Made by a program: the position numbers and the translations under genes
Notes under the pieces: model-generated
The model's database searches: none
Told to the model about the DNA's origin: nothing
The model's input: the letters and a program-made list of their open reading frames with translations, nothing else
Shown here: piece by piece, positions 23,047 to 30,715 of the stretch
Layout: each line of letters begins with the position of its first letter
How positions within the stretch are numbered: the stretch's first letter is position 1
Source of the DNA: Parcubacteria group bacterium GW2011_GWA2_47_7
GTDB lineage: Bacteria > Patescibacteriota > Minisyncoccia > Phycocordibacterales > UBA6899
Reading direction: 5' to 3'
Assembly: GCA_000999395.1 (NCBI GenBank)
Contig: LCOM01000011.1
Coordinates: forward strand, 3,812 to 35,211
Length of the DNA stretch: 31,400 bases

Positions 23047-23201
23047 CGAGTTGCGTGCAGTTATTGCTCATCACACAGAGTACTTCCATTCTCCTAAAGC
23101 GGAGTACCACTAAGAAATATCGGTCGCTTAAGTCGCATCGAGAAAGTATGCTGAAGCACTGCCGTTCTTACTTTCAAGAATTGGATAATGAAAAGACTTG
23201 A
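23015..23201 (+). pseudogene. Remnant of a small basic protein gene with a one-base frameshift
   Basis: One frame reads PAELRAVIAHHTEYFHSPKA EYH up to a TAA at 23111-23113; dropping the single T at 23111 continues as KKYRSLKSHRESMLKHCRSY and FQELDNEKT to the TGA at 23199-23201. The joined product is helical, basic and coding-like, whereas the alternative frames are not. Its 5' end runs into the att-like repeat at 23031-23046 and no start codon is evident in that frame, so the gene may have been cut by the recombination that made the repeat. Family unknown. Confidence 0.4.
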
Positions 23202-23207
23202 AATTGG

Positions 23208-23266
23208 GACGTTTTTGTAACGTCTTGATTTGACAGGCTTTCATAAGCATAGGCCTGTATTTTTTA
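23208..23266 (+). terminator. Two consecutive terminator-like hairpins
   Basis: GACGTT/AACGTC (23208-23213 with 23219-23224) is followed by TTGATTT. ACAGGC/GCCTGT (23233-23238 with 23253-23258) is followed by ATTTTTTAT. The second is the stronger candidate. They end the tRNA-Trp region before the next gene. Confidence 0.7.
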
Positions 23267-23315
23267 TATTGCTCAAACCAGTCAGCGTGTTAGCGTAAAT
23301 ATAGATGTAAATTGT

Positions 23316-23322
23316 AAAGGAG
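23316..23322 (+). promoter_or_regulatory. Shine-Dalgarno AAAGGAG of the M15-like gene
   Basis: AAAGGAG, 6 nt before ATG 23329. With the YiiX-like gene this is one of two canonical plus-strand sites; most other genes here lack one. Confidence 0.8.
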
Positions 23323-23328
23323 AACGGC

Positions 23329-24135
23329 ATGAGACATCTCGTTCGCGCGCTGCTCGTACTGTTTGTTGTGCTCCTTTTTGGGAGTATCGCGACCAGTGTT
23401 GCTGGGGTTCGTAAAACTTCGGTGAGTGTACCGAGGTTGACGTCAAAGCAATTTGATATCAAAGATGCATTTGATGAGTGCATCGCAAAATCTACGTCCA
23501 CGAACCCAGTTGACGGAGTTGTTGAATTCGTATTCAGTAAACAGGATATACGTGAGCAATCCTTTATCCGCAGGTGGTGGAAAAAAGCATTCCGTGGTTC
23601 TAGGGATCATCTTGGTCAAGAGATTTGTCTTGTCCGTGCGTTTGGGCTCAAGGGATTTCGAACGCAAACTGAAATAGATATTGAAAACGGTCGACTTTTG
23701 GTGACTCCGAATTCTCCGCATCTTGATATTCCGCAGAGCATGGTCCCGATGCATCAGCGTCTTGTGCGCCGATACGTGAGCAAGTACATCGCTGGACTCG
23801 TTGTATCCCTTCGTGCAAGGGAAGTTGAGGACGGAGTTCCTGTCGCTGAGAGAAAGAATCTGCGCATTACCGATATGGTCAGAACTTTTTGGGACCAAGC
23901 TAGAGTGGTCAGACGTGGTCTTTCACCAGCCGATTGCCGATATGCATTTCTCTGTTCGTCACACACGTCAGGCTCAGCCATTGATCTCGGAATGAAGGAT
24001 ATGACGAGCGCGGAACAAGTCCGATTAGAGAAACAGCTTATGTCCGACCAGCGAGACAGAAAGATATTTTTCATTATCGAAAATAGCCATTATCATGTTT
24101 TTGTCCTTCCGCCCGACTATATGGGTGAAGAATAA
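23329..24135 (+). CDS. Exported DUF5715/peptidase-M15-like protein
   Basis: This 268-residue protein has an N-terminal signal sequence or anchor (about residues 5-26, VRALLVLFVVLLFGSIATSV). The C-terminal third carries motifs of the M15/hedgehog-type zinc peptidase fold: SSHTSGSAIDLG at about 210-221 (the H-x-x-G-x-A-x-D signature) and ENSHYHVFVLP near 250-260 (the H-x-H end). A cysteine pair (CRYAFLC) lies just before the first motif. Related D,D- or L,D-carboxypeptidases trim peptidoglycan peptides; DUF5715 proteins have the same motif layout. It probably acts on the cell wall outside the membrane. It has a Shine-Dalgarno sequence and a strong terminator, so it is a single-gene unit. Confidence 0.75.
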   Translation: MRHLVRALLVLFVVLLFGSIATSVAGVRKTSVSVPRLTSKQFDIKDAFDECIAKSTSTNPVDGVVEFVFSKQDIREQSFIRRWWKKAFRGSRDHLGQEICLVRAFGLKGFRTQTEIDIENGRLLVTPNSPHLDIPQSMVPMHQRLVRRYVSKYIAGLVVSLRAREVEDGVPVAERKNLRITDMVRTFWDQARVVRRGLSPADCRYAFLCSSHTSGSAIDLGMKDMTSAEQVRLEKQLMSDQRDRKIFFIIENSHYHVFVLPPDYMGEE

Positions 24136-24145
24136 AGACACAATC

Positions 24146-24174
24146 AACACCCCGATTCGTTTGGGGTGTTTTTT
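24146..24174 (+). terminator. Rho-independent terminator between the M15-like gene and miaA
   Basis: AACACCCC / GGGGTGTT (24146-24153 with 24163-24170) plus T run. It lies between convergent genes and could serve both. Confidence 0.9.
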
Positions 24175-24191
24175 AATACGGTTAACATAAT

Positions 24192-25100
24192 TTAGGGTTC
24201 GCTAGGCGAAAGATGTGTGCGAACAGTTTCTTCAATTGCAACGGTGTCATTTTTCTCAAACCAGTGGATGCGGCCATCGCGTTTAAACCATGTGAGTTGT
24301 CTTTTTGCATAATGAAAAATTTCATTTTCCAATTGTGTGAGCATTTCTTCGCGAGTGAGCTTTCCCTCCAGTAATCGTGCTAAGTAGCGATACTCCAATC
24401 CCAGTGATTCCATACGTTCAAATGACAGACCTGCATCTTGGAGTGTTTGCGCTTCGTCAATCATGCCGACATCGAGCCGTGCGAGAAGCCTTGCGTGAAT
24501 ACGTTCGCGGAGGGTATAGAGGTCGGTTGAAATACCGATTAAACAGGGGTCATAGTGAGAGTTTTTTTGTAGCAGGGGAACGTGCCCTAATTTCGTGGCA
24601 ATCTCTATTGCACGAATAAGTCGATGAGGATTTTGTTTATCGACGATGCTTGCAAAATCTGGGTCAAGGTCAAGCAGTTTCTCGTAAAGCGCACTTGTGC
24701 TAAAGGGGGCGAGAGACTCTCTCAGTTCGGGGTTTGGAGGCACATCCGGAAGAATGAGTCCGTCCACAAACGCGCGTATATAGAATCCTGTGCCACCACA
24801 AATGATAGGAAGCTTGCCTCGGGCGAGGATATCCTCCACGCAGGTTTTTGCCATATCGCAATATTCACTTGCCGTGAAGATCGTCTCAGGGGGTGCCACG
24901 GAAAGCATGTGGTGTTTTATGCCACCCATTTCTTCTGTGGTGACTTTTCCCGTGCCAATATCAAGTCCTTTGTATACTTGGCGAGAATCTGCTGAAATCA
25001 CTTCACCGTCGAATTTCTGGGCTAAAAATACGGCTAAATCACTCTTTCCGGACGATGTTGGACCCACTACGACGACAATTTTAGGATTTTGACTATTCAC
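24192..25100 (-). CDS. miaA: tRNA dimethylallyltransferase
   Basis: A 302-residue MiaA. The P-loop GPTSSGKSDLA is at 13-23, DSRQVYKGLDIGTGK at about 39-53, the GGTGFYIRA motif at about 100-108, the PHRLIRAIEI motif at about 161-170, and the C-terminal YAKRQLTWFKRD motif is intact. It transfers a dimethylallyl group to A37 of tRNAs that read codons starting with U. Both tRNAs in this window read such codons (UGG and UUG), and both have A at position 37. Start is GTG 25098-25100; no ATG is available upstream in frame before a stop. It is divergent from the peroxiredoxin gene, with overlapping -10 boxes. Confidence 0.96.
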   Translation of the reverse strand: MNSQNPKIVVVVGPTSSGKSDLAVFLAQKFDGEVISADSRQVYKGLDIGTGKVTTEEMGGIKHHMLSVAPPETIFTASEYCDMAKTCVEDILARGKLPIICGGTGFYIRAFVDGLILPDVPPNPELRESLAPFSTSALYEKLLDLDPDFASIVDKQNPHRLIRAIEIATKLGHVPLLQKNSHYDPCLIGISTDLYTLRERIHARLLARLDVGMIDEAQTLQDAGLSFERMESLGLEYRYLARLLEGKLTREEMLTQLENEIFHYAKRQLTWFKRDGRIHWFEKNDTVAIEETVRTHLSPSEP

Positions 25101-25105
25101 TCTTT

Positions 25106-25117
25106 TATGGTATCATA
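25106..25117. promoter_or_regulatory. Overlapping divergent -10 boxes between miaA and the peroxiredoxin gene
   Basis: TATGGTATCATA contains TATCAT on the plus strand (25111-25116) and TATGAT on the minus strand (25117-25112). Transcription of miaA would start about 5 nt before its GTG; the peroxiredoxin leader would be about 25 nt and AT-rich. RNA polymerase could not occupy both at once, so the two genes may be reciprocally expressed. Confidence 0.5.
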
Positions 25118-25148
25118 TAGCTCTTACTAATCAACTAAAAATAAAAAT

Positions 25149-25748
25149 ATGCAAAATGAGGAACTCGCAGTGCTCCAGATCGGCGATACGATTCCCGAGC
25201 TTACGCTCCCTGCGTATCATCCAGTTAAGGATGAAGAAGTCGCGCTCAAAATAAGCGATTACAAAGGAAAATGGAAGGTCTTTGTCTTTTATCCTGCAGA
25301 CTTTACGTTCGTTTGCCCGACTGAGCTTGAAGAAATGGCGGAGAATTATGCTGACTTCCAGAAAGAAGGTGCAGAAGTTTTTTCCGTTTCATCCGATACG
25401 GTCTATGCGCACAAGGCATGGCATGACAGCTCTGAGGCTATCAAGAAGATTAAATATCCGATGGTCGCGGACCCTTCGGGAAAACTCAGTAAACTTTTTG
25501 GTGTGTACATTTCTTCAGGTGGCGATGCCGGGCTCGCACTCCGTGGAACATTTATCGTTGACCCGAACGGAGTATTGAAGACAATCGAGATCCACGATAA
25601 TTCAATTGGAAGAAGTGCCAAAGAAGCTCTTCGCAAACTCAGAGCAGCAAAGTTTGTCGAAGAACATGGCGGTAATGTTTGTCCCGCAAGCTGGGAACCG
25701 GGAAGCGATACCTTGAAGCCGGGAATGGATTTGGTTGGGAAGATCTAG
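25149..25748 (+). CDS. ahpC: 2-Cys peroxiredoxin, AhpC type
   Basis: A 199-residue typical 2-Cys peroxiredoxin. The peroxidatic cysteine is C56 in FYPADFTFVCPTE. The resolving cysteine is C178 in the C-terminal NVCPASWEPG, as in AhpC. RGTFIVDPNGV and IGRSAKEALRKLRA are family motifs. It reduces hydrogen peroxide and organic peroxides in the cytoplasm. No AhpF flavoprotein, thioredoxin or thioredoxin reductase is adjacent, so its electron donor must be encoded elsewhere. A strong terminator follows. It is a single-gene unit, transcribed away from miaA. Confidence 0.95.
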   Translation: MQNEELAVLQIGDTIPELTLPAYHPVKDEEVALKISDYKGKWKVFVFYPADFTFVCPTELEEMAENYADFQKEGAEVFSVSSDTVYAHKAWHDSSEAIKKIKYPMVADPSGKLSKLFGVYISSGGDAGLALRGTFIVDPNGVLKTIEIHDNSIGRSAKEALRKLRAAKFVEEHGGNVCPASWEPGSDTLKPGMDLVGKI

Positions 25749-25771
25749 TGCTCGGGACTTCGTGAATCTTT

Positions 25772-25797
25772 AAAGCACTCGCTCAGAGTGCTTTTTT
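25772..25797 (+). terminator. Rho-independent terminator after the peroxiredoxin gene
   Basis: AAAGCACTC / GAGTGCTTT with a 5-nt loop (25772-25780 with 25786-25794) and a continuing T run. Confidence 0.92.
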
Positions 25798-25901
25798 GAT
25801 GTTCGTTTTTTGACATAGACAATTATATTTTATCAAGAATGAGGATTACATCCCGCAATTTTGGATATTGCTAAGATTACATCATTACGAATTTATACGT
25901 T

Positions 25902-27461
25902 TTATTGCGGATAACGTAGACAGAGAGATTGCTCGGGGGAAACAAGCACAAGGAACGTATCGTTTCTGTATACCTCGCACCAATTGTTTGCACGAAGCGC
26001 GGTATAGAAAGCTGAGTCTTGCAGTGGGATTAAGCCGGAGATGTAGGCTCGTAGAGGTGGAGGGAAAAACCCCATTCGTTCATTGAGACTTCGCCTAAAT
26101 TCAGCGTTATCAAAATATGACGACAACACCACGATAGAAACGTCATGCTTCAAGAATATATTTTTCAACCCCTCACCGTCATGAATGATGTTCAGATAGT
26201 CCGCAAAAGGAGAGTCCCCAGCATCATTTTTCCAGTGTGGCGCTCTTCCGTCAATAAAGAAATGTGACGTAGGAGAACCCATAATAAGGGAGCCACCGAG
26301 ATTGTAATCATTAAAGACGTTTCCTTGCACGCGAGATTGCAGCGACTTGAGCACCTCGCCTTCGAGAAAACTTGGCCTGGAGAAGGGGTGTAAAATGTAT
26401 GAATACAAGGAAAGACTCATCGCGATGATGATGCTGCTGAATAAAACCGCGTAGAAATATGTTTCGAATCGGCGAATAGTTTTTTGCGTGTTAATAAGTG
26501 CGTTGAATTCACTCGCGCAAATGTGTATGAGTGGTAAAGCGGCAAAAAGCAAGAAAGGAAGCATTCGCGTATGAAGAATTGATTCGATGGCGAAGAAACC
26601 TGTGGTAATGAGAAGCGTCGGGTGTATTTTTCGATAAAAAGTAAGGACAAGGATAAGCAAGGGCGAAATAAAGAGAGGGAATAATATGGGCCAGCTTGCG
26701 AAGGAGGAGGCCCATTCGGATATTTTCGAAAGTTGGGAAAATGTCGAAGAGTCCCATATTTCACGCCAAAGACTTGTTCCGTAAGGTGTAAAAAAGGTTG
26801 TGATGATACTGAGTAACAAGATTACATAAAGGTTATAATGAGTTTTTAGATGAATGTATTTATTCTTTTTGTAGACGGCAACAAAAAAAGGATAGACGAG
26901 ATAGAGCCCAAAGAGCAAAAGGCCCGCCATGAATCCTGCATGAAGATTAGACCAGAGAATAAAAATAAAAGGTAGAAGCCAGAAATATTTCTTTTGCCGA
27001 TCAAGTATGAAGCGTTGATAGAAAAGGTGTGCAACGAGAAAAAAAATAGCGACGCTGAGGATCTGCGGTCGTGTTCCTGAAATCGATATAAACATGTAGC
27101 CTCCCAGTGCTGCAAAATATAGCTCTAAGGGAAATGATATTTTTTTTATCCACCACACGAACGGAAGCAGTGAAAGTAATAGGAAGATGATTTGGGTAAC
27201 GTACCACAGATCGGATTTCCAAAAATACCAGAATACGCTATCAACAAGCCATTCATGGTCTATCCACTTGTGATTTGGCATAGTGTATAACCACGGCTCT
27301 TCATGTGGAACTTGCCCTGTCTGTTCTACGATTTCGCCAGCCCGCAGATGCCATCCTAAGTCTGGATCACGTGTTGAAAAAACGTTTATCGCATATAAAA
27401 CAGCGAGAAGAAATATGAGAAGTATTTTCAATATTTTCATTTCGCGAGCCTCTATCTGCAT
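25902..27461 (-). CDS. Polytopic membrane protein, GT-C glycosyltransferase-like
   Basis: A 519-residue protein with about ten transmembrane helices. After the first helix comes RDPDLGWHLRAGEIVEQTG, then WLYTMPNHKWIDHEWL; an acidic motif in the first outer loop (DPDLxWHL) is typical of GT-C-fold transferases that use polyprenyl-phosphate sugars. A globular C-terminal domain of about 120 residues has NVFNDYNLGGSLIMG and FFIDGRAPHW, also seen in such membrane proteins. It probably transfers a sugar to surface glycans or glycoproteins outside the membrane; donor and acceptor are unknown. ATG 27461 is chosen because a -10 box lies 8 nt upstream; ATG 27440 (MKILKILL) is the alternative. Base composition is lower in G+C than its neighbours. 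It converges with the peroxiredoxin gene. Confidence 0.75.
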   Translation of the reverse strand: MQIEAREMKILKILLIFLLAVLYAINVFSTRDPDLGWHLRAGEIVEQTGQVPHEEPWLYTMPNHKWIDHEWLVDSVFWYFWKSDLWYVTQIIFLLLSLLPFVWWIKKISFPLELYFAALGGYMFISISGTRPQILSVAIFFLVAHLFYQRFILDRQKKYFWLLPFIFILWSNLHAGFMAGLLLFGLYLVYPFFVAVYKKNKYIHLKTHYNLYVILLLSIITTFFTPYGTSLWREIWDSSTFSQLSKISEWASSFASWPILFPLFISPLLILVLTFYRKIHPTLLITTGFFAIESILHTRMLPFLLFAALPLIHICASEFNALINTQKTIRRFETYFYAVLFSSIIIAMSLSLYSYILHPFSRPSFLEGEVLKSLQSRVQGNVFNDYNLGGSLIMGSPTSHFFIDGRAPHWKNDAGDSPFADYLNIIHDGEGLKNIFLKHDVSIVVLSSYFDNAEFRRSLNERMGFFPPPLRAYISGLIPLQDSAFYTALRANNWCEVYRNDTFLVLVSPEQSLCLRYPQ

Positions 27462-27468
27462 TACACAT

Positions 27469-27474
27469 AGTATA
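27469..27474 (-). promoter_or_regulatory. -10 box TATACT of the GT-C-like gene, leaderless type
   Basis: On the minus strand TATACT ends 8 nt before ATG 27461. No Shine-Dalgarno sequence is seen. Confidence 0.6.
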
Positions 27475-27594
27475 GCGGAATTGGTGATATTTACGAGACC
27501 GATTTTGGTGCTTGCTACAGCGCTAGACCTCGTTAGGTTGCTTCCAAAAATCCATACGGAATAATTCGTACCTACTTTGCGGTTTGGGTGTGTT

Positions 27595-27622
27595 TTGATT
27601 TTTTTCCATAGTTTGCTAGACT
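27595..27622 (+). promoter_or_regulatory. Promoter of tRNA-Leu
   Basis: TTGATT (27595-27600), 16 bp, then extended -10 TGC-TAGACT (27614-27622). Predicted start is about 27629, four nt before the tRNA. The rest of 27475-27632 shows no gene. Confidence 0.65.
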
Positions 27623-27632
27623 CCTTTCACAA

Positions 27633-27713
27633 GCCGGAGTGGCGGAATGGTAGACGCGCACGACTCAAAATCGTGTTTCGAAAGAAGTGAGGGTTCAAGT
27701 CCCTCCTCCGGCA
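27633..27713 (+). tRNA. tRNA-Leu (anticodon CAA)
   Basis: The acceptor is GCCGGAG/CTCCGGC, the anticodon stem CACGA/TCGTG with loop CTCAAAA (anticodon CAA, reads UUG), the variable arm is long (class II, TTTCGAAAGAAGT), and the T arm is GAGGG-TTCAAGT-CCCTC. Discriminator A; CCA is not encoded. The 3' strand of the acceptor is also the 5' arm of the following hairpin. Confidence 0.95.
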
Positions 27714-27880
27714 CAAATACAAAAATGAGACTGCACTGCAGTCCATTTTTGTTTGTGTCGGAAGCGAGCATTGCTCGCGGGAGAGACTTGAAAGCCGCAG
27801 CATTGCCGAGGCTCTGCGAGGTGCGAGGCAGGGTCGTGAGCACTTAGTCGTTTGACGGCTTTGTGGCAAACGGCTTAGTG
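27707..27880 (+). other. tRNA-flanking structured element, copy B
   Basis: A hairpin of about 24 bp spans 27707-27762. TCCGGCACAAA (starting in the tRNA acceptor) pairs with TTTGTGTCGGA, then CAAAAATG with CATTTTTG, then ACTGC with GCAGT. An extra GCGAG-CATTG-CTCGC hairpin follows (27764-27778). Then come a GCGGGAGA box (27777-27784) and the conserved block CGAGGTGCGAGGCAGGGTCG (27817-27836). A strong terminal hairpin, CACTTAGTCGTTTG with CAAACGGCTTAGTG, lies at 27841-27880. The order of parts matches copy A after tRNA-Trp. No coding potential is evident. The parB promoter lies about 100 nt further on. Confidence 0.6.
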
Positions 27881-27975
27881 ACTCCTGACCAAGTCCGCAT
27901 TATCCCGCCTCCGACACTTGTGACAAAGAGGGAAATGAGGGTAAATTGTCGCACTAGAACGGTTCCATTATCTTG

Positions 27976-27984
27976 TGTTACAAT
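27976..27984 (+). promoter_or_regulatory. Extended -10 (TGT-TACAAT) of parB
   Basis: TACAAT preceded by TGT ends 10 nt before ATG 27994, predicting a leader of about 3 nt. It lies inside the longer open frame that begins at TTG 27973, which is therefore not the start. Confidence 0.6.
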
Positions 27985-27993
27985 GCAGTAGTA

Positions 27994-29166
27994 ATGCCTG
28001 AATTTGTAAACAATGCCATTTTTTGGGTTGAGGTTGAGAAGATTAAACCGAACCCCTATCAACCTCGCAAGGAGTTTGATGAAACGCATTTACGCGATCT
28101 CTCCGATTCTATCCGTCAGTACGGTGTGATGCAGCCTTTGGTGGTGACCAGAAAAGAGACGGAAATACCGGAAGGCGGAATGCAGGTTGAATATGAACTT
28201 ATCGCCGGCGAACGGCGCCTTCGTGCGTCGAAACTCGCAGGTCTCTTGCGTGTTCCGGTTATCATTCAAGCAGTTACCGACCCACGTCTCAAGCTCGAAC
28301 TTGCCATCATCGAAAATCTTCAGCGCGAGGATTTGAATCCCGTCGATCGCGCGCTTTCCTTCTCACGCTTAGCTCAGGAGTTTAGTTTAAAGCATACGGA
28401 AATAGCCAAGAAGGTCGGTAAGAGCCGTGAATATGTTTCAAATACCCTACGGTTACTCGTATTGCCGAAGGAAATGCTCGATGCCCTTGCACAGGGAAAA
28501 ATCACTGAGGGTCATGCGCGTCCGCTTATGATGCTTACGGATCGCGTGGCGGAGCAAGTTACCTTATATAAGGAGATTTTGTTCAAGAAGCTTACGGTCA
28601 GAGAGGCTGAGCAAATCGCCCGCCATATCGCCAAAGATAAAGTGCGCAAAAAATTACCGCCGGACCCCGAAATGGAACTTATCGAAAAGGAACTTGCGGA
28701 AACTTTGGGTACGCGCGTGTCTATTGAGCGAAGGCAGGTGGGTGGAGGGAAGCTCGTTATTGATTTTTTCTCGAGTGATGATTTGCGGGCATTGCTTGAA
28801 AAGGTCCATTTCACTGAACAGCTTGCGTTGTTGCGTAACGCGGGAACGGAGATTGCAGACAAAAATAGGGCCATGCAGACGCTCACTGAGAGTACCCCTG
28901 TGCGGCAACTCCCCGTAAATATCACCACTTATGACTCCGCGTTGCCTATGACAGAGGAAGAGTCGCTTCCCATGATACAAGGCGAGGTAAAGATTCAGTC
29001 TCAGTCTGCCGACCCGTTTGACGGATTTGGTGACGATACCATTCAGCAGCCGTCCACACCGTCTTACGGGGAAGATGCTCCATCAGCTCCGGTCGGGGCG
29101 GGTGCGTCGTCTAGTGAAATAAAAGAGGACGACACACTCTATTCGGTGAGTAATTTCACTATTTAA
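27994..29166 (+). CDS. parB: Chromosome partitioning protein ParB (Spo0J family)
   Basis: A 390-residue ParB. The N-terminal domain has KIKPNPYQPRKEFDE (about 16-30), the Q.GVMQPLVV block and the CTP/arginine-rich motif LIAGERRLRASKLAG. ENLQREDLNPVDRALSF leads into the HTH domain (HTEIAKKVGKSREYVSNTLR). After about residue 290 the protein is acidic and disordered (QSADPFDGFGDDTIQQPS), so it is longer than the compact form. ParB binds parS sites, slides as a CTP-gated clamp and works with ParA in chromosome segregation. No parA is next to it, and no clear parS palindrome was noticed. It converges with the relA/spoT gene; the two stop codons are 2 nt apart with no terminator between. Confidence 0.95.
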   Translation: MPEFVNNAIFWVEVEKIKPNPYQPRKEFDETHLRDLSDSIRQYGVMQPLVVTRKETEIPEGGMQVEYELIAGERRLRASKLAGLLRVPVIIQAVTDPRLKLELAIIENLQREDLNPVDRALSFSRLAQEFSLKHTEIAKKVGKSREYVSNTLRLLVLPKEMLDALAQGKITEGHARPLMMLTDRVAEQVTLYKEILFKKLTVREAEQIARHIAKDKVRKKLPPDPEMELIEKELAETLGTRVSIERRQVGGGKLVIDFFSSDDLRALLEKVHFTEQLALLRNAGTEIADKNRAMQTLTESTPVRQLPVNITTYDSALPMTEEESLPMIQGEVKIQSQSADPFDGFGDDTIQQPSTPSYGEDAPSAPVGAGASSSEIKEDDTLYSVSNFTI

Positions 29167-29168
29167 TA

Positions 29169-30626
29169 TTACTTCTTACTCTCAGCTTCTTTTTGTAAGA
29201 ACGATCTGACGCTTTTTTTTGCGAAAGTGGTTTTTGTATAGGCAAGCCACTTATTTGAAGGATGGGCACTTTTTTTAGTGATGATTTCAACGATGTCTCC
29301 ATTATGAAGCTTCGTGTCCAAAGAAAGGAACTTGCCGTTTATGTTGGCTCCGGATACGTGATCTCCTATATCTGAGTGTATGGCGTATGCAAAGTCTATT
29401 GGACTCGAGTCTACAGGGAGGTCAACGACATCACCGAGTGGTGTAAAGAGAAAGATTCGGTCACCAAAAAAATCCACCTTTAAGTTTTCAAGATATTCAC
29501 CCGAGGCCGAAATGCTTTGCTGTAATTGTGATATCTGTTTTACCCAGTCGAGTTTGCGAGCCAGTTTCCCATCTCCCTCGAGAGGGATATTTTCCTTATA
29601 GGCAAAGTGCGCTGCGATTCCGAGAGAGGCATCCCGATCCATCTCCTCAGTTCGTAATTGCACTTCGATAATTCCACCGTCACCGGTAAAAATGGTTGTA
29701 TGTAGGGATTGATATCCGTTCGGTTTCGGAAATGCGATATAGTCTTTGATGCGTCCGGGTAGCGGCCTCCATACGCTATGAATGATACCGAGCGCTCGAT
29801 AGCAGTCGGAAAGCGTGGGCACGATAACGCGGATAGCTGAGAGGTCATAGATTTTACTGATATCCATCTTTCGCTCCAAAAGTTTTTTGTAGAGACTGTA
29901 CATACGCTTGATGCGAAACTCCCCATGCACATTGATCATTCCGTTTTTTGCAAGCTCCACCTGAATGCCACGATACGTCTTTTCAAGGCGTTTTTCGTTC
30001 TCCCTGGTTCTTTCTTTGAGTAGTTCTTGGAGTTTTTCATACTCTTCGGGGTATGCGAAAGGGAATGCATAATCTTCAAGCTTTCCTTTGATCTTACCAA
30101 TTGAAAGCCTGTTTGCTATCGGTGCATATATCTCAAGCGTCTCGAGTGCGATGCGCTGTTGCTTTTCTTTTGGTACATATTTGAGGGTGCTAACATTGTG
30201 AAGGCGGTCTGCGAGTTTGATGATGATGACTCGCAAGTCCTTTGCGGTTGAGACAAATAATTTGCGTAGACTCTCGACATGGCGTTCGACGCCGCGATAC
30301 TTTAGTTTTCCCAGTTTTGTGACACCGTCGACGAGGATACAAATCTCTTCGCCAAATTCTTTTTCGATATCTTCTGCGGAAACGTTTGCGTCTTCAACGA
30401 CGTCATGGAGGAGACCTGCTGAAATCGTCGTTGCACCCATTCCCATTTCGGCGAGCGTATAGCCGACTGCGGCAACGTGAATAAAGTAAGGGTCGCCAGA
30501 ATAGCGCTTTTGGCCGTGATGTGCTCGCTCGGCAAAATCATAAGCCTTTTGTACGAGACTAATATGCTCCGGCTCCTTGCTTCGCATAATGCTTGTTATT
30601 TCCTCAAGTGTCTTGACACGTTCCAT
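29169..30626 (-). CDS. Bifunctional (p)ppGpp synthetase/hydrolase, short form ending after TGS
   Basis: A 485-residue RelA/SpoT homologue. The HD hydrolase domain has HHGQKRYSGDPYFIH (36-50) and LLHDVVED (72-79) with RLHN later, so the metal ligands are present. The synthetase domain has RIKDYIAFPKPNGYQSLHT and EVQLRTEEMD. The TGS domain (FLFTPLGDVVDLPVDSSPID) ends the protein; the zinc-finger and ACT/RRM regulatory domains of full-length Rel (about 730 residues) are missing. It makes and degrades the alarmone (p)ppGpp. Loss of the C-terminal region should change ribosome-dependent control. ATG 30626 is used: the upstream ATG 30638 lies inside the -10 box TATGAT. The 3' end nearly touches parB. 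Frame intact. Confidence 0.93.
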   Translation of the reverse strand: MERVKTLEEITSIMRSKEPEHISLVQKAYDFAERAHHGQKRYSGDPYFIHVAAVGYTLAEMGMGATTISAGLLHDVVEDANVSAEDIEKEFGEEICILVDGVTKLGKLKYRGVERHVESLRKLFVSTAKDLRVIIIKLADRLHNVSTLKYVPKEKQQRIALETLEIYAPIANRLSIGKIKGKLEDYAFPFAYPEEYEKLQELLKERTRENEKRLEKTYRGIQVELAKNGMINVHGEFRIKRMYSLYKKLLERKMDISKIYDLSAIRVIVPTLSDCYRALGIIHSVWRPLPGRIKDYIAFPKPNGYQSLHTTIFTGDGGIIEVQLRTEEMDRDASLGIAAHFAYKENIPLEGDGKLARKLDWVKQISQLQQSISASGEYLENLKVDFFGDRIFLFTPLGDVVDLPVDSSPIDFAYAIHSDIGDHVSGANINGKFLSLDTKLHNGDIVEIITKKSAHPSNKWLAYTKTTFAKKSVRSFLQKEAESKK

Positions 30627-30633
30627 ATTTTTT

Positions 30634-30639
30634 ATCATA
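30634..30639 (-). promoter_or_regulatory. -10 box TATGAT of relA/spoT, leaderless type
   Basis: On the minus strand TATGAT ends 8 nt before ATG 30626, and its own ATG is the longer, unlikely start at 30638. The region upstream is AT-rich with a T run and has no clear -35. Confidence 0.6.
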
Positions 30640-30680
30640 TTAAAAAAAACAAATTAATGCAATGTTGTGTACAAATACAC

Positions 30681-30710
30681 AAAACACCCACATTGTTTCG
30701 TGGGTGTTTT
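30681..30710 (-). terminator. Terminator hairpin after topA
   Basis: AAAACACCCAC / GTGGGTGTTTT form an 11-bp stem with an 8-nt loop, 6 nt after the topA stop codon on the minus strand. The A-tract and T-tract belong to the stem, so it could work in either direction. Confidence 0.85.
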
Positions 30711-30715
30711 GCATG

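Noticed and set aside
22763..23110. Minus-strand frame of 115 codons over tRNA-Trp and its flank
   Set aside because: It reads through a tRNA gene and a 20-bp hairpin; such frames opposite tRNAs are common artefacts.
27616..27869. Two minus-strand frames over tRNA-Leu and its flank
   Set aside because: They are antisense to a tRNA and to structured non-coding sequence, with no ribosome site or family motif.
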